Assembly (NCBI GenBank): GCA_009733575.1
Contig: ML769581.1
Span: forward strand, 1-25,122
DNA from: Gymnopus androsaceus JB14
Taxonomy: Eukaryota > Basidiomycota > Agaricomycetes > Agaricales > Omphalotaceae
Reading direction: 5' to 3'
DNA length: 25,122 nucleotides
The position numbers were made by a program, and so were the translations under genes. Of the stretch, positions 1 through 9,761 are shown one piece after another; the first letter of the stretch is position 1, and each line of letters opens with the position of its first letter. The notes beneath the pieces are model-generated. The model saw nothing but the letters and a program-made list of their open reading frames with translations. It was not told where the DNA came from and did no database searches.

Positions 1-522
1 CCTTGATTTGTCTTTGTCTTATGCTATTTTGACGATTTTATGCAAAGTTATGATAACTTTGCATATTATGTTAAATATCGGTAAAGGCTCACAGTAGCGA
101 CTTAATCAATGAGTGTGGACTGATTATTTTCGGCTCTACTCGAAGCCTGAAATGAGCGGATCTGCATTAATTTTACCCTGAGCTCTATCGTTTTTCATAG
201 GGTCATGGGCCTGCCAGTGCACAAGTTCAAAAAACCGCCGATCTCTAAAACGGGGAATGTGCGGCTGTATCCTCCAAGTCTTCGAAGCGGTCTCCGCCGT
301 TTGGAGCGACGGACTTCGATACTTTCTTTAACTTCATACTCTGTTCGGGTACCGGTCCAAGCTGTAAATATCAAAGTCGGACTTTTCGGTCCGCAGGCTA
401 CTCCAGATCACGGCCGGCAGAATTTCCGATGTGACTCCGAATCTGGAATCAGATTTTGGCATGTACTTAAAAACGCATTCCATCTTGTAATTGTACCCCC
501 AACACCTGTTTAACTCTTTATA
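1..522. other. Upstream region of the aspartate kinase gene
   Basis: I find no convincing gene here. A 102-codon open frame at 205-513 has no recognisable motif and ends just before the kinase start, so I treat it as chance. The stretch is presumably promoter and 5' leader. It holds a perfect 25-bp palindrome at 40-64 and a TGACTC at 432-437. TGACTC is the core of the Gcn4/Cpc1 general amino acid control site, which is known to act on lysine, threonine and methionine pathway genes in yeast; a single six-base match is weak evidence. Confidence 0.5.
40..64. repeat. Perfect 25-bp palindrome
   Basis: ATGCAAAGTTAT at 40-51 is matched exactly by its reverse complement at 53-64, with one base (g52) between. 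It lies about 460 bp upstream of the aspartate kinase start codon. It could be a dimeric regulator site or a hairpin; no function is shown by the sequence. Confidence 0.6.
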
Positions 523-2747
523 ATGTCTGATTCGCCATCTTCCTCATCATCATCCTCTAGGCGATCTTCTTCACCACCCAAGACTCCTCCTAATCTACAT
601 CAAAACAGTATCGATCCTGACTCGAAATGGCTCGTTCAAAAATTCGGAGGGACCAGTGTTGGAAAGTTCCCGGCAAAAATTGCGAAAGAAATTGTCGCGT
701 GTGTTATATCAGCTTTCATCCTATTCTCGGGCTAACTTTTGCGTTCAGTAAATACATTGACTCGAACAAGGTTGCATTGGTATGCTCAGCACGATCTGGT
801 ACTACCAAAGCCCTTGGCACAACAAATCTGCTATTACGTGCTGCTTCTGAAGCTCTCGTGCGGCGTCCCAAACTCGTCTCATCATCGTCTTTCAATTCAC
901 CGGACGGCAACGCGAGCCCTTATTCTCTTGGCCTATTCGGTCAAATAAAAGATATGCCTCAATCTCCGCCAGAAACTCCGACACGAAGTAGATCCTCATC
1001 TGCAGAGGATCGTAATGGTACTCCACTGACCCCTCTCATTATCCCTCAACGCGGACAAAGTCTACCGGAGTTCAATAGTACGGTCGATTTGATTCGACAG
1101 GAGCATTTCTTGGCCGCAAAGGATTTTATCTCAGATCCTGATATCAGAAAGGAGCTTGAGGAGGAGGTGGATAAGGACTGTGATTGGCTACGCAGCTTCC
1201 TCTTTGCCTCCCAAGTTATTAATGAAGTCTCAGCCCGTTCAAAGGATAGTATCATTGGGTTAGGGGAAAAACTGGCGTGTAAGTTTATGACGGCCGTATT
1301 GCGGGACCAGGTGGGGCATTCGCGTTTCCTATCTTCCGTGCTTGCCAAACTGACTTTCATCCAAGGGGATTGATGCAGAATACGTGTCGTTGGAAGATGT
1401 AGTACCCGATGTCGACGACGATGGATCCGGGAATGACATTCTAGATCAGAACTTCTATGACAGAGTCGCTCAAGCTGTCGGAGAACGTGTGAAGCAATGT
1501 GGACGTAGAGTGCCTGTTGTTACTGGTATGTATCGTTTCCTAGTCTGAACGTCGATTGAATGGTCGTATACTAGGTTTCTTTGGGCCTATACCTGGCTCC
1601 CTTTTGAACCAAGTCGGACGCGGATACACTGATCTTCTCTCAGCACTCTTGTCTGTAGGCCTTGAAGCCACAGAACTGCAGATTTGGAAAGAGGTTGACG
1701 GTATCTTTACCGCCGACCCGCGTAAAGTCCCTACTGCTAGACTCTTACCAATCATCTCCCCAGATGAGGCTGCTGAGCTGACATATTATGGGAGCGAGGT
1801 GGTGCATCCGTTTACTATGGAGCAGGTATACTTCACCGGTACTGTTCCGTATTCTTCATCACTAACACGCACGTGTCAGGCTATCCGTTCCAAAATCCCA
1901 ATCCGCATAAAAAACGTCGAAAATCCGACTGGGGGAGGTACCGTCATCTTCCCAGATCCAGAAGATACCTCGGAGGTGTCCCAAGTCTCCAAAGAGCTTA
2001 ATGATAACCACAATGGCGTCCCAGAGCCCATATCGCAATCGCAGCTACATGCCATGGCTCGGCAGGCGATACAACACCAAGATAACCAAGGCGCACACTA
2101 TCCTTACAAGAAGTTTCCTACGGCCGTGACGATCAAGGACCGTATCATCGTGATCAACGTGAATTCGAACAGGAAGAGCGTATCGCATGGGTTCCTTGCG
2201 GGGATCTTTGGGACGCTGGATCGATTTGGGGTTGTGGTGGACTTGATTAGTACGAGTGAGGTACATGTGAGTATGGCGATTGAAGACGCGCTGGCGCAAA
2301 AGTTATTGGATAGGTTGATTTCGGAGCTGAAGAAGAGTGGTACGGTGAGTTGTTTTCCTTCTTTTTCCTTCTCCTCTCATACTCACACATACTTCCAGGT
2401 CTCTGTCCACAAAAACATGGCCATTCTCTCCCTCGTCGGTCGAGAAATGCGTCACCTCGTTGGAATCGCCGGACGAATGTTCACCACGCTTGGAAACGGT
2501 AACGTCAATATCGAGATGATCAGCCAAGGAGCGAGCGAAATCAACATTTCCTGTGTTATCGAGGAACGAGACTCTGTCAAGGCGCTCAATTTAATACATC
2601 AGAGTTGTCTGCAGCTGCCTGCGACGGGGAGGAGTGAGTTTCGCGTTATCATTAATATTCTTTAATTATCATCGTTTGGGTTCTTTGACGAGGGAGTAAC
2701 TGATTTGTTCACTCTCTTCTGTTACAGTGGGTCCATGGTTTTTCTAG
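523..2747 (+). CDS. HOM3: Aspartate kinase (aspartokinase), seven exons
   Basis: Catalyses ATP-dependent phosphorylation of L-aspartate, the first committed step toward threonine, methionine and isoleucine in fungi. My exon model is 523-698, 749-1310, 1366-1525, 1575-1825, 1880-2344, 2399-2633 and 2728-2747. It gives 622 aa, with all six introns GT..AG and 49-94 bp long. The amino-acid kinase signature KFGGTSVG is at residues 40-47, VCSARSG at 70-76, GRGYTDLLS at 314-322 and VDGIFTADPR at 340-349. Two ACT domains follow (about 465-533 and 543-608), the usual site of threonine feedback inhibition. The last exon is tiny: splicing makes ATG from A|TG and the protein ends MGPWFF. The N-terminus (residues 4-25) and an insert at about 98-165 are Ser/Pro-rich, unlike bacterial enzymes. 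No frame breaks are present. The symbol is by orthology to the yeast gene. Confidence 0.95.
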
Positions 2748-2960
2748 TAAGAGCGCCGAACCAAAAGAATATGCACCGTACCACTACAGCACCTTCGGCA
2801 TTGAAAATAGGATGTATCCGACTGCATAATCTACTATGTATGTATTTATCTACTGGACTAGACTGGGGCTATACATAAAGTATTATGACCTTCATTAGCA
2901 GCCTATTTCTACTTGCTTACTTATCAGAATAAGTTGATATTAGAACTAGTCGTTGCTATC

Positions 2961-3049
2961 TGCCCCATGGCTGAGTCGGTTACAGCGTCCGACTGTTATG
3001 CAGATGTTTATCAATCGGAAGGTCGAGAGTTCGAGCCTCTCTGGGGCAG
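2961..3049 (+). tRNA. tRNA-Asn (GTT) with a 15-nt intron
   Basis: The cloverleaf folds fully. The acceptor TGCCCCA (2961-2967) pairs with TGGGGCA (3042-3048), followed by discriminator G3049, as expected for Asn. The D stem is GCTG/CAGC. The anticodon stem TCCGA pairs with TCGGA (3015-3019), and the anticodon is GTT at 2995-2997 in a CTGTTA..A loop. The T stem GAGAG/CTCTC encloses TTCGAGC. The extra 15 nt at 2999-3013 sit between positions 37 and 38, the canonical place for a eukaryotic nuclear tRNA intron. The mature tRNA would be 74 nt before CCA addition. The A and B boxes of an RNA polymerase III promoter are internal (TGGCTGAGTCGG and GTTCGAGCC). Confidence 0.95.
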
Positions 3050-3080
3050 GTGCACGAAGCACAATGGAGGATTCGAATAC

Positions 3081-3086
3081 TTTTTT
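3081..3086 (+). terminator. RNA polymerase III T-run terminator of tRNA-Asn
   Basis: A run of six T residues lies 32 bases after the tRNA discriminator base. It is the first T-run of at least four downstream and fits a pol III terminator. Confidence 0.7.
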
Positions 3087-3439
3087 CCTTGCTGTCTGGA
3101 CAAATTGACTTCTATACTGCAAGAGAAGTACAGTATAAGCATTCCATTTTATTCCATACGCGAAGTACTTGTAACCCAGAAGAAACTACAAAAAGCCTTA
3201 GTTCCCACACTACTCGTACAAGAGACCACAAAACAAGTATGCACATCATGTACTCGACGTACCCTTCCTCCTCCTCTCGAGCAACGCTTTCCTCGCCATC
3301 TCTTCCCTATCACTCAGCACCGACCGCGTCGATCTTACCGACGACATTCTCGAAAAAGATGACCTCCCTGACCTAGTACTCTTCACCGTTCCTGAGCGCG
3401 AGAACGAGGGAAGAGCAGGCAACCTCGGAGCTCTAGACG

Positions 3440-5572
3440 CTACACTACTTTTCTCGACGTCGTACCCCCACCATAAGCGTACTTTGGCCTTCTCTGACTC
3501 CCCGAGTTCCTCTCCGCGTCCACATTCCCGCTCGTATTTGATCTGATCGACCCTCTCGATTTGACCGACGGATTCTTCTTTTTCACGACCAACGCCTCCG
3601 TCGACATCACTGAGCTCTTCCTCGATGGACTGATATTCGAATACACAGAAGAACGAGAGGAAAAGGCATGATCGTTTCCGCCGTAACCCTGTAATCCCAT
3701 CCCAAGTCCCGTCGAACTAGACCCTCCACAACCAGGAAAAGGAAGACACCCATCCTCTGAAATCGACGGGTGAATATGAACAATTCCTTTCCCTTCACTC
3801 GTTTCCTCCAACTCAACCTCCGACGGAGCCTTCCCCACCAGTTCGCCACCAAAATACTCCACCCAACCCGTCTCTTGTACAGAAGTCCTAGCACCACCTT
3901 GAGATTCCTTCTTGCGATTACGGCTCGAGTTACGGGAAGGCAGCGGAGTCAACTTGTCCTCGTACTCATCATTGGCAGAAGCTCCGCCTGCAACCTTGGC
4001 GACAGCATTGTAGGCATATACCAAGTTGGCCTTGATACTCGACGACCATGTTCCGTTCTGAGCTTGAGGAGCCGAAGCGGAGGACGGAGTACTCTGAACC
4101 CGAGGTTTTTCGAACGCCACCTCTTGCATTGGAGCAAGCTTCTGAGACAAAGACATCGGAGAGCCGGGTATATTCTCGGAAGAGACGGAAAGAGGTATCG
4201 ACGGTATCTCCTCGCAAGACTCCAAGGCTGAAGCTGGAGCTTCAAAATTCCACGGAACACCCAACCCTTGTTCATGCAAGCTCAAATACCTCGGTTTCAT
4301 CATCGACAATCGAGGCGTCCCAAACTCCGGATCCGTAAGGAATTGCATGCGCACTGAAGGCGGATTGGGATGCAGGTTCGGGTTGAACTGAAGATATCCA
4401 GGCTGAGGAGGAAGTGGTCGAGACGAGCTGGGAAGCGGGTACGCAATGCTTTCTGGTAATGGGCCGAGCGGCACACTTGGGATTGATGCGAGAGATGAAG
4501 GATAAGAGGCTGGATGCGAAGGAGGATGGTGGGCGTGGAATGGATAAACTACTGGAGGCGGAGAATGAAGACCTAGAATGGGACCAGGTCGTCTCTTTGT
4601 CGGTGATGAAAGATTTTCGAGATAGCTCTTCGTACGCTTCGGTTCACCGGAATCACGATCACCTCTAGGCTCCCAAGTACGCTGGTGAGGATCATCATGA
4701 GGACTGAGCGACTCGCCCTTCTCCAGCGAGTCAGGATCAGTAAATGGCGACAATGACGACTCGCGTCGGCTCGCCCAGGGCACAGCGACAGTTTTCTTGT
4801 GTCTTCGGCTGTGATTACGGATACGGAACCACCATGCTACTAGAGCAGCAAGACAAGCGATGACGATGATAGTAGCGAGGACAACACCAATGTAGAATGT
4901 AGGCTCCTTGGTTGCTGGTTCGGATGTAGCCACATCTGTGCTGGAAGCTGGTAGAGTGGTCCTGGTAGGAATGGGCGTTGAAGAGGAAGAAGAAGACAAT
5001 GATGCAGGAGTCGAGACTGGAGCCGTTTGCGAATCAGAGGTAAGAGTGGTGGTTGAAGGAGCGGTACTGGAAGAAACCAAAGTGGTGGTAGAAGACGCTA
5101 AACTCGAATCGCTCGAGCTACTCAGAGTTGTTGGGCTAGATGGAATGGTAGATGAGGATTCAAAGACTTCACTGGTGACGACAACTGTTGTTGAGATTTC
5201 AGTGGGTACGAAGATAGTAGGCGCTGGAGAGGAAGTTGCGGCTTCGATAGGCGAGTTGGGAGAACTGGTGATTGCTGTAGGCAAAGAAGAAGGAGCTTGC
5301 TGGGTGTAAATGACTGAACTGAATGAGCTCGCAGAGCTGACAACGGCGATAGTAGATTCGGGCTGAGTGGGAGCTACAAGAGTCGCCTGGCCACCAGGAC
5401 CGACAACGAGATTGGACATGAAGCGAGCGTGAATGTGATGAATAGCGTGTTGATTCACGGGAAAATGAGTTCTAGTCATAGCAATGTAAAAAGGCTTCCA
5501 GAGCAGGGAGACTCGACCTGCGAGATGATGGTTAAAAACAAAGCGGATTAGGAATAGACGCCGAAAGTTCAA
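3440..5572 (-). CDS. Ser/Thr-rich single-pass membrane protein with long cytoplasmic tail
   Basis: Unbroken frame of 710 codons. Residues about 68-220 are a Ser/Thr/Pro-rich, probably O-glycosylated ectodomain. Residues about 226-249 (FYIGVVLATIIVIACLAALV and on) form one transmembrane helix, followed by a basic stop-transfer stretch (RIRNHSRRHKK) and a Ser/Pro-rich tail. The plan resembles fungal wall-stress sensors (Mid2/Wsc-like), but no Wsc domain is seen, so a sensor role is only a guess. The start is uncertain: the first 51 residues look unlike a signal peptide, a good 3' splice site lies near 5511-5512, and Met52 (5419) before SNLVVGPGGQATLV is plausible. The end is also doubtful: at the G5 run near 3451-3455 one more G would open a further Ser/Arg-rich tail ending ERRRKGTSST with stop at 3246-3248. 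Confidence 0.8.
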   Translation of the reverse strand: MNFRRLFLIRFVFNHHLAGRVSLLWKPFYIAMTRTHFPVNQHAIHHIHARFMSNLVVGPGGQATLVAPTQPESTIAVVSSASSFSSVIYTQQAPSSLPTAITSSPNSPIEAATSSPAPTIFVPTEISTTVVVTSEVFESSSTIPSSPTTLSSSSDSSLASSTTTLVSSSTAPSTTTLTSDSQTAPVSTPASLSSSSSSTPIPTRTTLPASSTDVATSEPATKEPTFYIGVVLATIIVIACLAALVAWWFRIRNHSRRHKKTVAVPWASRRESSLSPFTDPDSLEKGESLSPHDDPHQRTWEPRGDRDSGEPKRTKSYLENLSSPTKRRPGPILGLHSPPPVVYPFHAHHPPSHPASYPSSLASIPSVPLGPLPESIAYPLPSSSRPLPPQPGYLQFNPNLHPNPPSVRMQFLTDPEFGTPRLSMMKPRYLSLHEQGLGVPWNFEAPASALESCEEIPSIPLSVSSENIPGSPMSLSQKLAPMQEVAFEKPRVQSTPSSASAPQAQNGTWSSSIKANLVYAYNAVAKVAGGASANDEYEDKLTPLPSRNSSRNRKKESQGGARTSVQETGWVEYFGGELVGKAPSEVELEETSEGKGIVHIHPSISEDGCLPFPGCGGSSSTGLGMGLQGYGGNDHAFSSRSSVYSNISPSRKSSVMSTEALVVKKKNPSVKSRGSIRSNTSGNVDAERNSGSQRRPKYAYGGGTTSRKVV

Positions 5573-5801
5573 TCACTCTTTGGCAGCAGTCCCATATTAG
5601 GAAGGTGATGCTCTAAATCCGGCCACATCACGATCGTTATACTAGATGAAGTTATGATATCTGCAAGAAGTTTATATACAATTGTCTGTACTTTTGAAAG
5701 CCATATTACAATTTAGTTTAATCGATGGAGTAGCAAAAGATGAATACCTGCAATGGGTCATTGAGTCGAAAGGACAGAGCAACGAGAAAGTACAGAGAAA
5801 C

Positions 5802-7180
5802 TCAAGTAAAGACGGTCCCCTCATCAACAAAATGCCCGTCATCAACGTCTTCGGTAGTAGACGGTAATCCCTGGCTATGACTTCCTGCACGACTTCTGGC
5901 CAAACTTCCCGTCTCCGCCACACGAGCACCGCGTTCAAGACTCTCTCTTCGACTAGCACTGATATTCCTCAAGTTCCCAGTCTCTGCTACCCGCCAATCT
6001 CCTCTCCTAGGACCATTGATCCCAGCATTAGAGTTTCTCCGACTAAGAGGCTCGATAGGCGAAAGTGACGGATCCCGATGACCCATATGGTACGAGACAG
6101 TTGGAGATCCAAAGGACGAGGATAGGGAAGGTGGGGGGACAGATGGATAAGAAAGTGCGCGCGAACCCACTGTTCCATATGCGCCGTTATATTGCATGAG
6201 ATTGTGCAGCGAGGCAGAAGAAGGTGGCGTCGTCAAGTTGCTCACTAGACTCGTTGGACCTCCCGACATCATTCCAGGCGAAGATAGAGCATACGGGGAC
6301 TCGGAAGCTGATGAGCCTGACGTTGGAGAATGTGACAAGGGAGTGTTTCCCTCTGAAATGTTATTGTTTGGACGTCGAATTTGGGAAAGAGGTCGGGGGA
6401 TTGGCACTCCATTGGGTGGCCTAGAAGCAGTATGTGTGGAAGAATACATGGAAGAGACGGAAGAATTTGACATGCTCGAGGAGGATCGATGGTGTGTAGG
6501 TTGAGAGTAAGGATCTGTAGTTGACATGCCAATGAGGTTGTCCACTGACTGTCCTATCTGTGCGCCACAAAAAAAGAGGCAGGATCCATGTTTGAAAGGG
6601 ATATATTGGAGAAAGATCAATCGTTAGATTCGCGTAATGTATCTAGTTTGAGGAACGCAAAAGGACGCCACTTACACGATTCCGATGATCAATTAATTCT
6701 TCACGATAAATCTCATTCAGTCTGACCATTCGAATGTAATCGCGCTCGATATCTGTGAGCCTATTTCGCAGCTGTTCGTTCTCGCGGCGTAAAGCTTCGA
6801 GCATGACTTCAACACTGGGATCACCGTTGGCAGCAGTAAAAGAACTGAGCAATTCCAGTGCCATCTCCGTTTGTCTGGTGTTGTTGCTGCTGATTCGAAC
6901 GAAGTATGGAAAGTTCCCGGTTCAGTCGATTGACATGCGCTTCTGACTCGGCCTCGAGCACATTTTCGAGCTCGATCTTTTCCACTCTGAGCTAAAGTCG
7001 AAGGATTCAGTTTGGATTTGAAGCCCAGTTTTTATTACACACCTGCTCTAGTTTTCTTGACAAGACATTGGTCATCCTTTCTTCCTCTGCCTCGAATGCA
7101 TTGATTAATTCCTCCTGTTCTTTGTTTGTAGAGCTGGCTGAAGATAATCGTCGCGGAAAGAGCGGTGGAGATGAAGACAT
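5802..7180 (-). CDS. CCDC6-like (DUF2046) coiled-coil protein, one frame shift
   Basis: Exons read 7180-7043 (46 codons), 6991-6676 and 6557-5802, with GT..AG introns. Exons 1-2 form a charged coiled coil (LEQ then LRVEKIELENVLEAESEAHV, later EVMLEALRRENEQLRNRL). This is the conserved core of the CCDC6/DUF2046 family, and DNLIGMSTTDPYSQP opens exon 3 as in related basidiomycete proteins (from memory). The last 250 residues are Ser/Pro-rich and low in complexity. Exon 2 is 316 nt, not divisible by three: the frame starting at 6991 hits a TGA, while the downstream coiled coil is open in the +1 frame from about 6898. The switch lies next to a CAGCAGCAACAACACC run (about 6875-6895). An assembly indel is likelier than an intron. 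With the shift the product is about 402 aa. Its role is probably scaffold-like; no enzyme motif is seen. Confidence 0.75.
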
Positions 7181-7801
7181 GGCTGTCTGGTCTGGTCTTA
7201 TTCGAACCCCAGCAAAAAATACCCAGAGATGGTCAAAGTTTCAGAAGGAACAATCAGCTTAAAGCTGAGCAGTGAACGTAAACTGAGAATATCGGCCCGC
7301 CGGGAAGATGGGTCAGTACTCGCTAGCGCTCCAGCCAGCCTCAGCCTAAGTATCATATCCGATCCATATTCTCAAACACATTGCAATTAGACTACTACCA
7401 GGCTCAAGCTTCGTTCTCATGTCCCTTGAACTTGAAGAACGTAGTAACATATGAAGTATGTCCTTTGAGATCCTGACTCCAGTGTTATTTAATTTATCAT
7501 CGCTCTTCCGGTTTTTCATGAATAAGGTAGGCGGTGGCTAGAGAGTAGGATAAGGGCTTAGAAGTGGTCTGATCCCCAGAATGGAGTATCTAAATACCAT
7601 CTACAATAAAATACTATCTTTCAAGTTCGACTGGGCAACGGCCTGCAGCTCACAAGGTACTTAGTGGTAAATGAAGTTTGTTTGTTCTTGCACAATCGAG
7701 GGCCGCCGGGAACATAGACAGGAAATCGAACATAGCAATTGAAAACCCTTATTAAATTCACAGTACTCTACAACACAAAAGAACACACAGATCAAGCCTG
7801 T
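7181..7801. other. Intergenic region between two minus-strand genes
   Basis: No open frame or motif here reads as a gene. It should contain the promoter and 5' leader of the CCDC6-like gene (start at 7180) and the 3' end of the secreted-protein gene (stop at 7802). CpG content is normal, unlike the transposon zone to the right. Confidence 0.5.
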
Positions 7802-8960
7802 TCAAGTTGATGCGGCCAACCGATCAATATATGCTCTATACTGAGTCCAGACTGTTGCCATGCTGTGGACGGCGGGTTTGAATTTTGCCTAGAACAGGAG
7901 AGAAATGTCAGACGAGGCCAGATTCAAGAGAGAGCATACAACGCACCGCTGCATCAGTTGCTTCCTTAGCCTTAGCTGGCTGCTTTGTCTTAGCTGCGGC
8001 CTCCGCGTCCGTAACAACCTTATGCATTTCGGTGTCGAGCTTAGCCGTCAGAGAGGTGGCCATTGAGGTGACAGGCTGGGAATTCACATATTGCTTGAGG
8101 TAAGCCCATATGATCTTTTTGTCGAGATCATGCGGCAGTAATGGGGCTTGTGAAGTCCCTCCATTGGACCAGTTCTGAACTTCGATGGTGGCTGCGTTTT
8201 TCTGTACATTCACTTTATGAACAAAGACAACGTTAATAAAGGGAGGAAGTATTCTGACCTGCTGGTTCCAGGTCTCAGGAATGGGATATAGGTTCGTCTT
8301 CTGGTTGATCATCTCCTTCAGGTCTTTGAGGTATGTCTCCATCGTCACGCCGGTCAAGTATCACCAGCTCCTTCATAGCTTCGCAGAGTCCGTTAGATCT
8401 CGGCAGAAAACTTCAGAAGCTGTAGCTCGACGGCGTGGTCTGTCAACCTGTAAGCGAGAAACTCGATAAATTCAACCTAAGTCACTGACCACACTCGACG
8501 GCTCCTCCTCGCAATTCGTTTTCGTTTTCGCTATCGGAGGAGGCTCCTTGCGAGCTGCCGGACTTTCACGTATTCCGAACCCGACGACGCTTCCTTGAGA
8601 CGAGTGTTCCGAATCCGAACGCTCTAACAGTGCACGCTGTAGTGTCAAAACCAACATTAGCACTAAGCAAACAACCAACGCTGATGGTACGTACCTTTCC
8701 AATGTGAACAGGATTTTTTCTGTCAGCACAGTCCGCTTCGTAGACGGATTTAACGTCGCAAATTGTCAATATCATCACTGCGGGCATACAGCTGGAAAAT
8801 TGGGTACAATCAATAAATCAACTTGCCTTGGAACAAAGATTCGCCTTACCTGTCCGCGCTCGGCTAAAGCAACGCCACGAGAAGTGGGTGCAGCGATGGT
8901 TGGTGCGACGCACAAGGCTATAACTGCAACGAGGGCAGCAAAGAAAGCTTGAGAACGCAT
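7802..8960 (-). pseudogene. Secreted-protein gene, multi-exon, reading frame broken
   Basis: Exon 1 (8960-8850) encodes a clear signal peptide, MRSQAFFAALVAVIALCVAP, followed by TIAAPTSRG. GT..AG introns are visible at 8849-8792, 8694-8637, 8489-8448, 8258-8202 and 7946-7889. The C-terminal exons 8201-7947 and 7888-7802 read cleanly and end YIDRLAAST; they follow METYLKDLKEMINQ and PIPETWNQQ without a break. The product would be a mostly helical extracellular protein of unknown function. Between exons 1 and 6 the frame must slip several times: LYARSDDIDNL to DVKSVYEADCADRK, and LTDHAVELQLLKFSAEI to NGLCEAMKELVIL to TGVTMETY, each a +1 step within exon-like sequence. It is either a decaying gene or sequence with several base-call insertions. 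Small secreted proteins of this shape are common in Rhizoctonia-like fungi (recollection, not checked). Confidence 0.65.
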
Positions 8961-9342
8961 GACGGGATTTGGATACAGCTAAAATGACGGGAGTTGGATA
9001 AAGCGAGCTGGATATCAGAGAAGATGAGTTGGATAGCGAGAAGTAGAGTGTAAGACAAAAGGATTTCGATAGCAGGAGTTATGCCGACCAGCAGCTTAAC
9101 GAACACCGGGTTGGGGTCATATCGACGTATCTAGAGTGTATTTATACCCATCTTGAACCCTCTGTAATCTCAGAAAGTCTCATACTCGGAACTTCTGGAC
9201 TTCCTGTCAAAGCTGATACACTCTGTGTAAATTGAGGTTTCAGCTATTGATATTGAGAAAGATGGCTTTGCATTGCTCTGTTAGCTCTTCATTCACTTGA
9301 TTTGAATGTATCATGTACGCAAGTTTAGTGCGAAACGCTTTT
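8961..9342. other. Promoter region of the secreted-protein gene
   Basis: No gene is seen. On the minus strand TATAAATA (9146-9139) lies about 180 bp upstream of the secreted-protein start codon and is a reasonable TATA box. The rest is non-coding sequence leading into the fold-back repeat at 9343. Confidence 0.45.
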
Positions 9343-9553
9343 CAGCTGATTAGTATTGTAGCATACTTTTCGAAAAACAGCTCGCTGACTGATTTTGTTT
9401 ACGACTAAACAAGATTGTAATTCAAAACTTCCACCGCGGCACAGTCGTTTGTGAATCTCTATGCCTGGAGAAATGACTTCGTTCTGTTTGGTTGTAAATA
9501 AAATCAGTAATGCGCGTTTTGCCAAACGTATGCTACAATTTCCTAATCAGCTG
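9343..9553. repeat. Fold-back (MITE-like) inverted repeat, about 211 bp
   Basis: Left arm 9343-9410 and right arm 9486-9553 are imperfect reverse complements. Both outer ends read CAGCTGATTAG inward, then share ATTGTAGCATAC, and the inner parts match as ACTGATTTT(G/A)TTTAC..C(T/C)AAACA. The loop is about 75 bp. I could not see a target-site duplication, so the exact ends and superfamily are open. It lies about 390 bp upstream of the secreted-protein gene. The 66-codon frame across it (9325-9525, minus) is a by-product of the palindrome. Confidence 0.7.
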
Positions 9554-9761
9554 TCAAGTATTTAAAAGCGTGTCAGTGACAAGCGTGAGGTTCGCATCTG
9601 ATTCAAACAAACCAAACGAAACTGGGAAAATCCCTCGGGAGGCTTGAGATCTCAGGCCCATCTAGGCTAGCGAGGGTGAAAATCTTTTGACAAAAAGAGC
9701 AATAAGGGGAATAGGCATTCTAATACAGAACAACTTGCGCGGCGATAGATATATAGATTGA

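Noticed and set aside
205..513. 102-codon plus-strand frame before the aspartate kinase gene
   Set aside because: No recognisable motif, odd composition, and it occupies the expected promoter and leader.
2913..3376. Two overlapping plus-strand frames (149 and 108 codons)
   Set aside because: One runs through the tRNA-Asn gene and both cover the antisense of the membrane-protein tail; they are explained by those features.
4908..5309. 133-codon plus-strand frame, Val/Glu-rich
   Set aside because: Antisense shadow of the Ser/Thr-rich ectodomain coded on the minus strand.
6676..6991. Hidden intron explaining the CCDC6-like frame change
   Set aside because: The only GT..AG pair that shifts the frame (GTCAAT to the GAG before 6864) would remove the conserved VNRLNREL coiled-coil part, so an indel is likelier.
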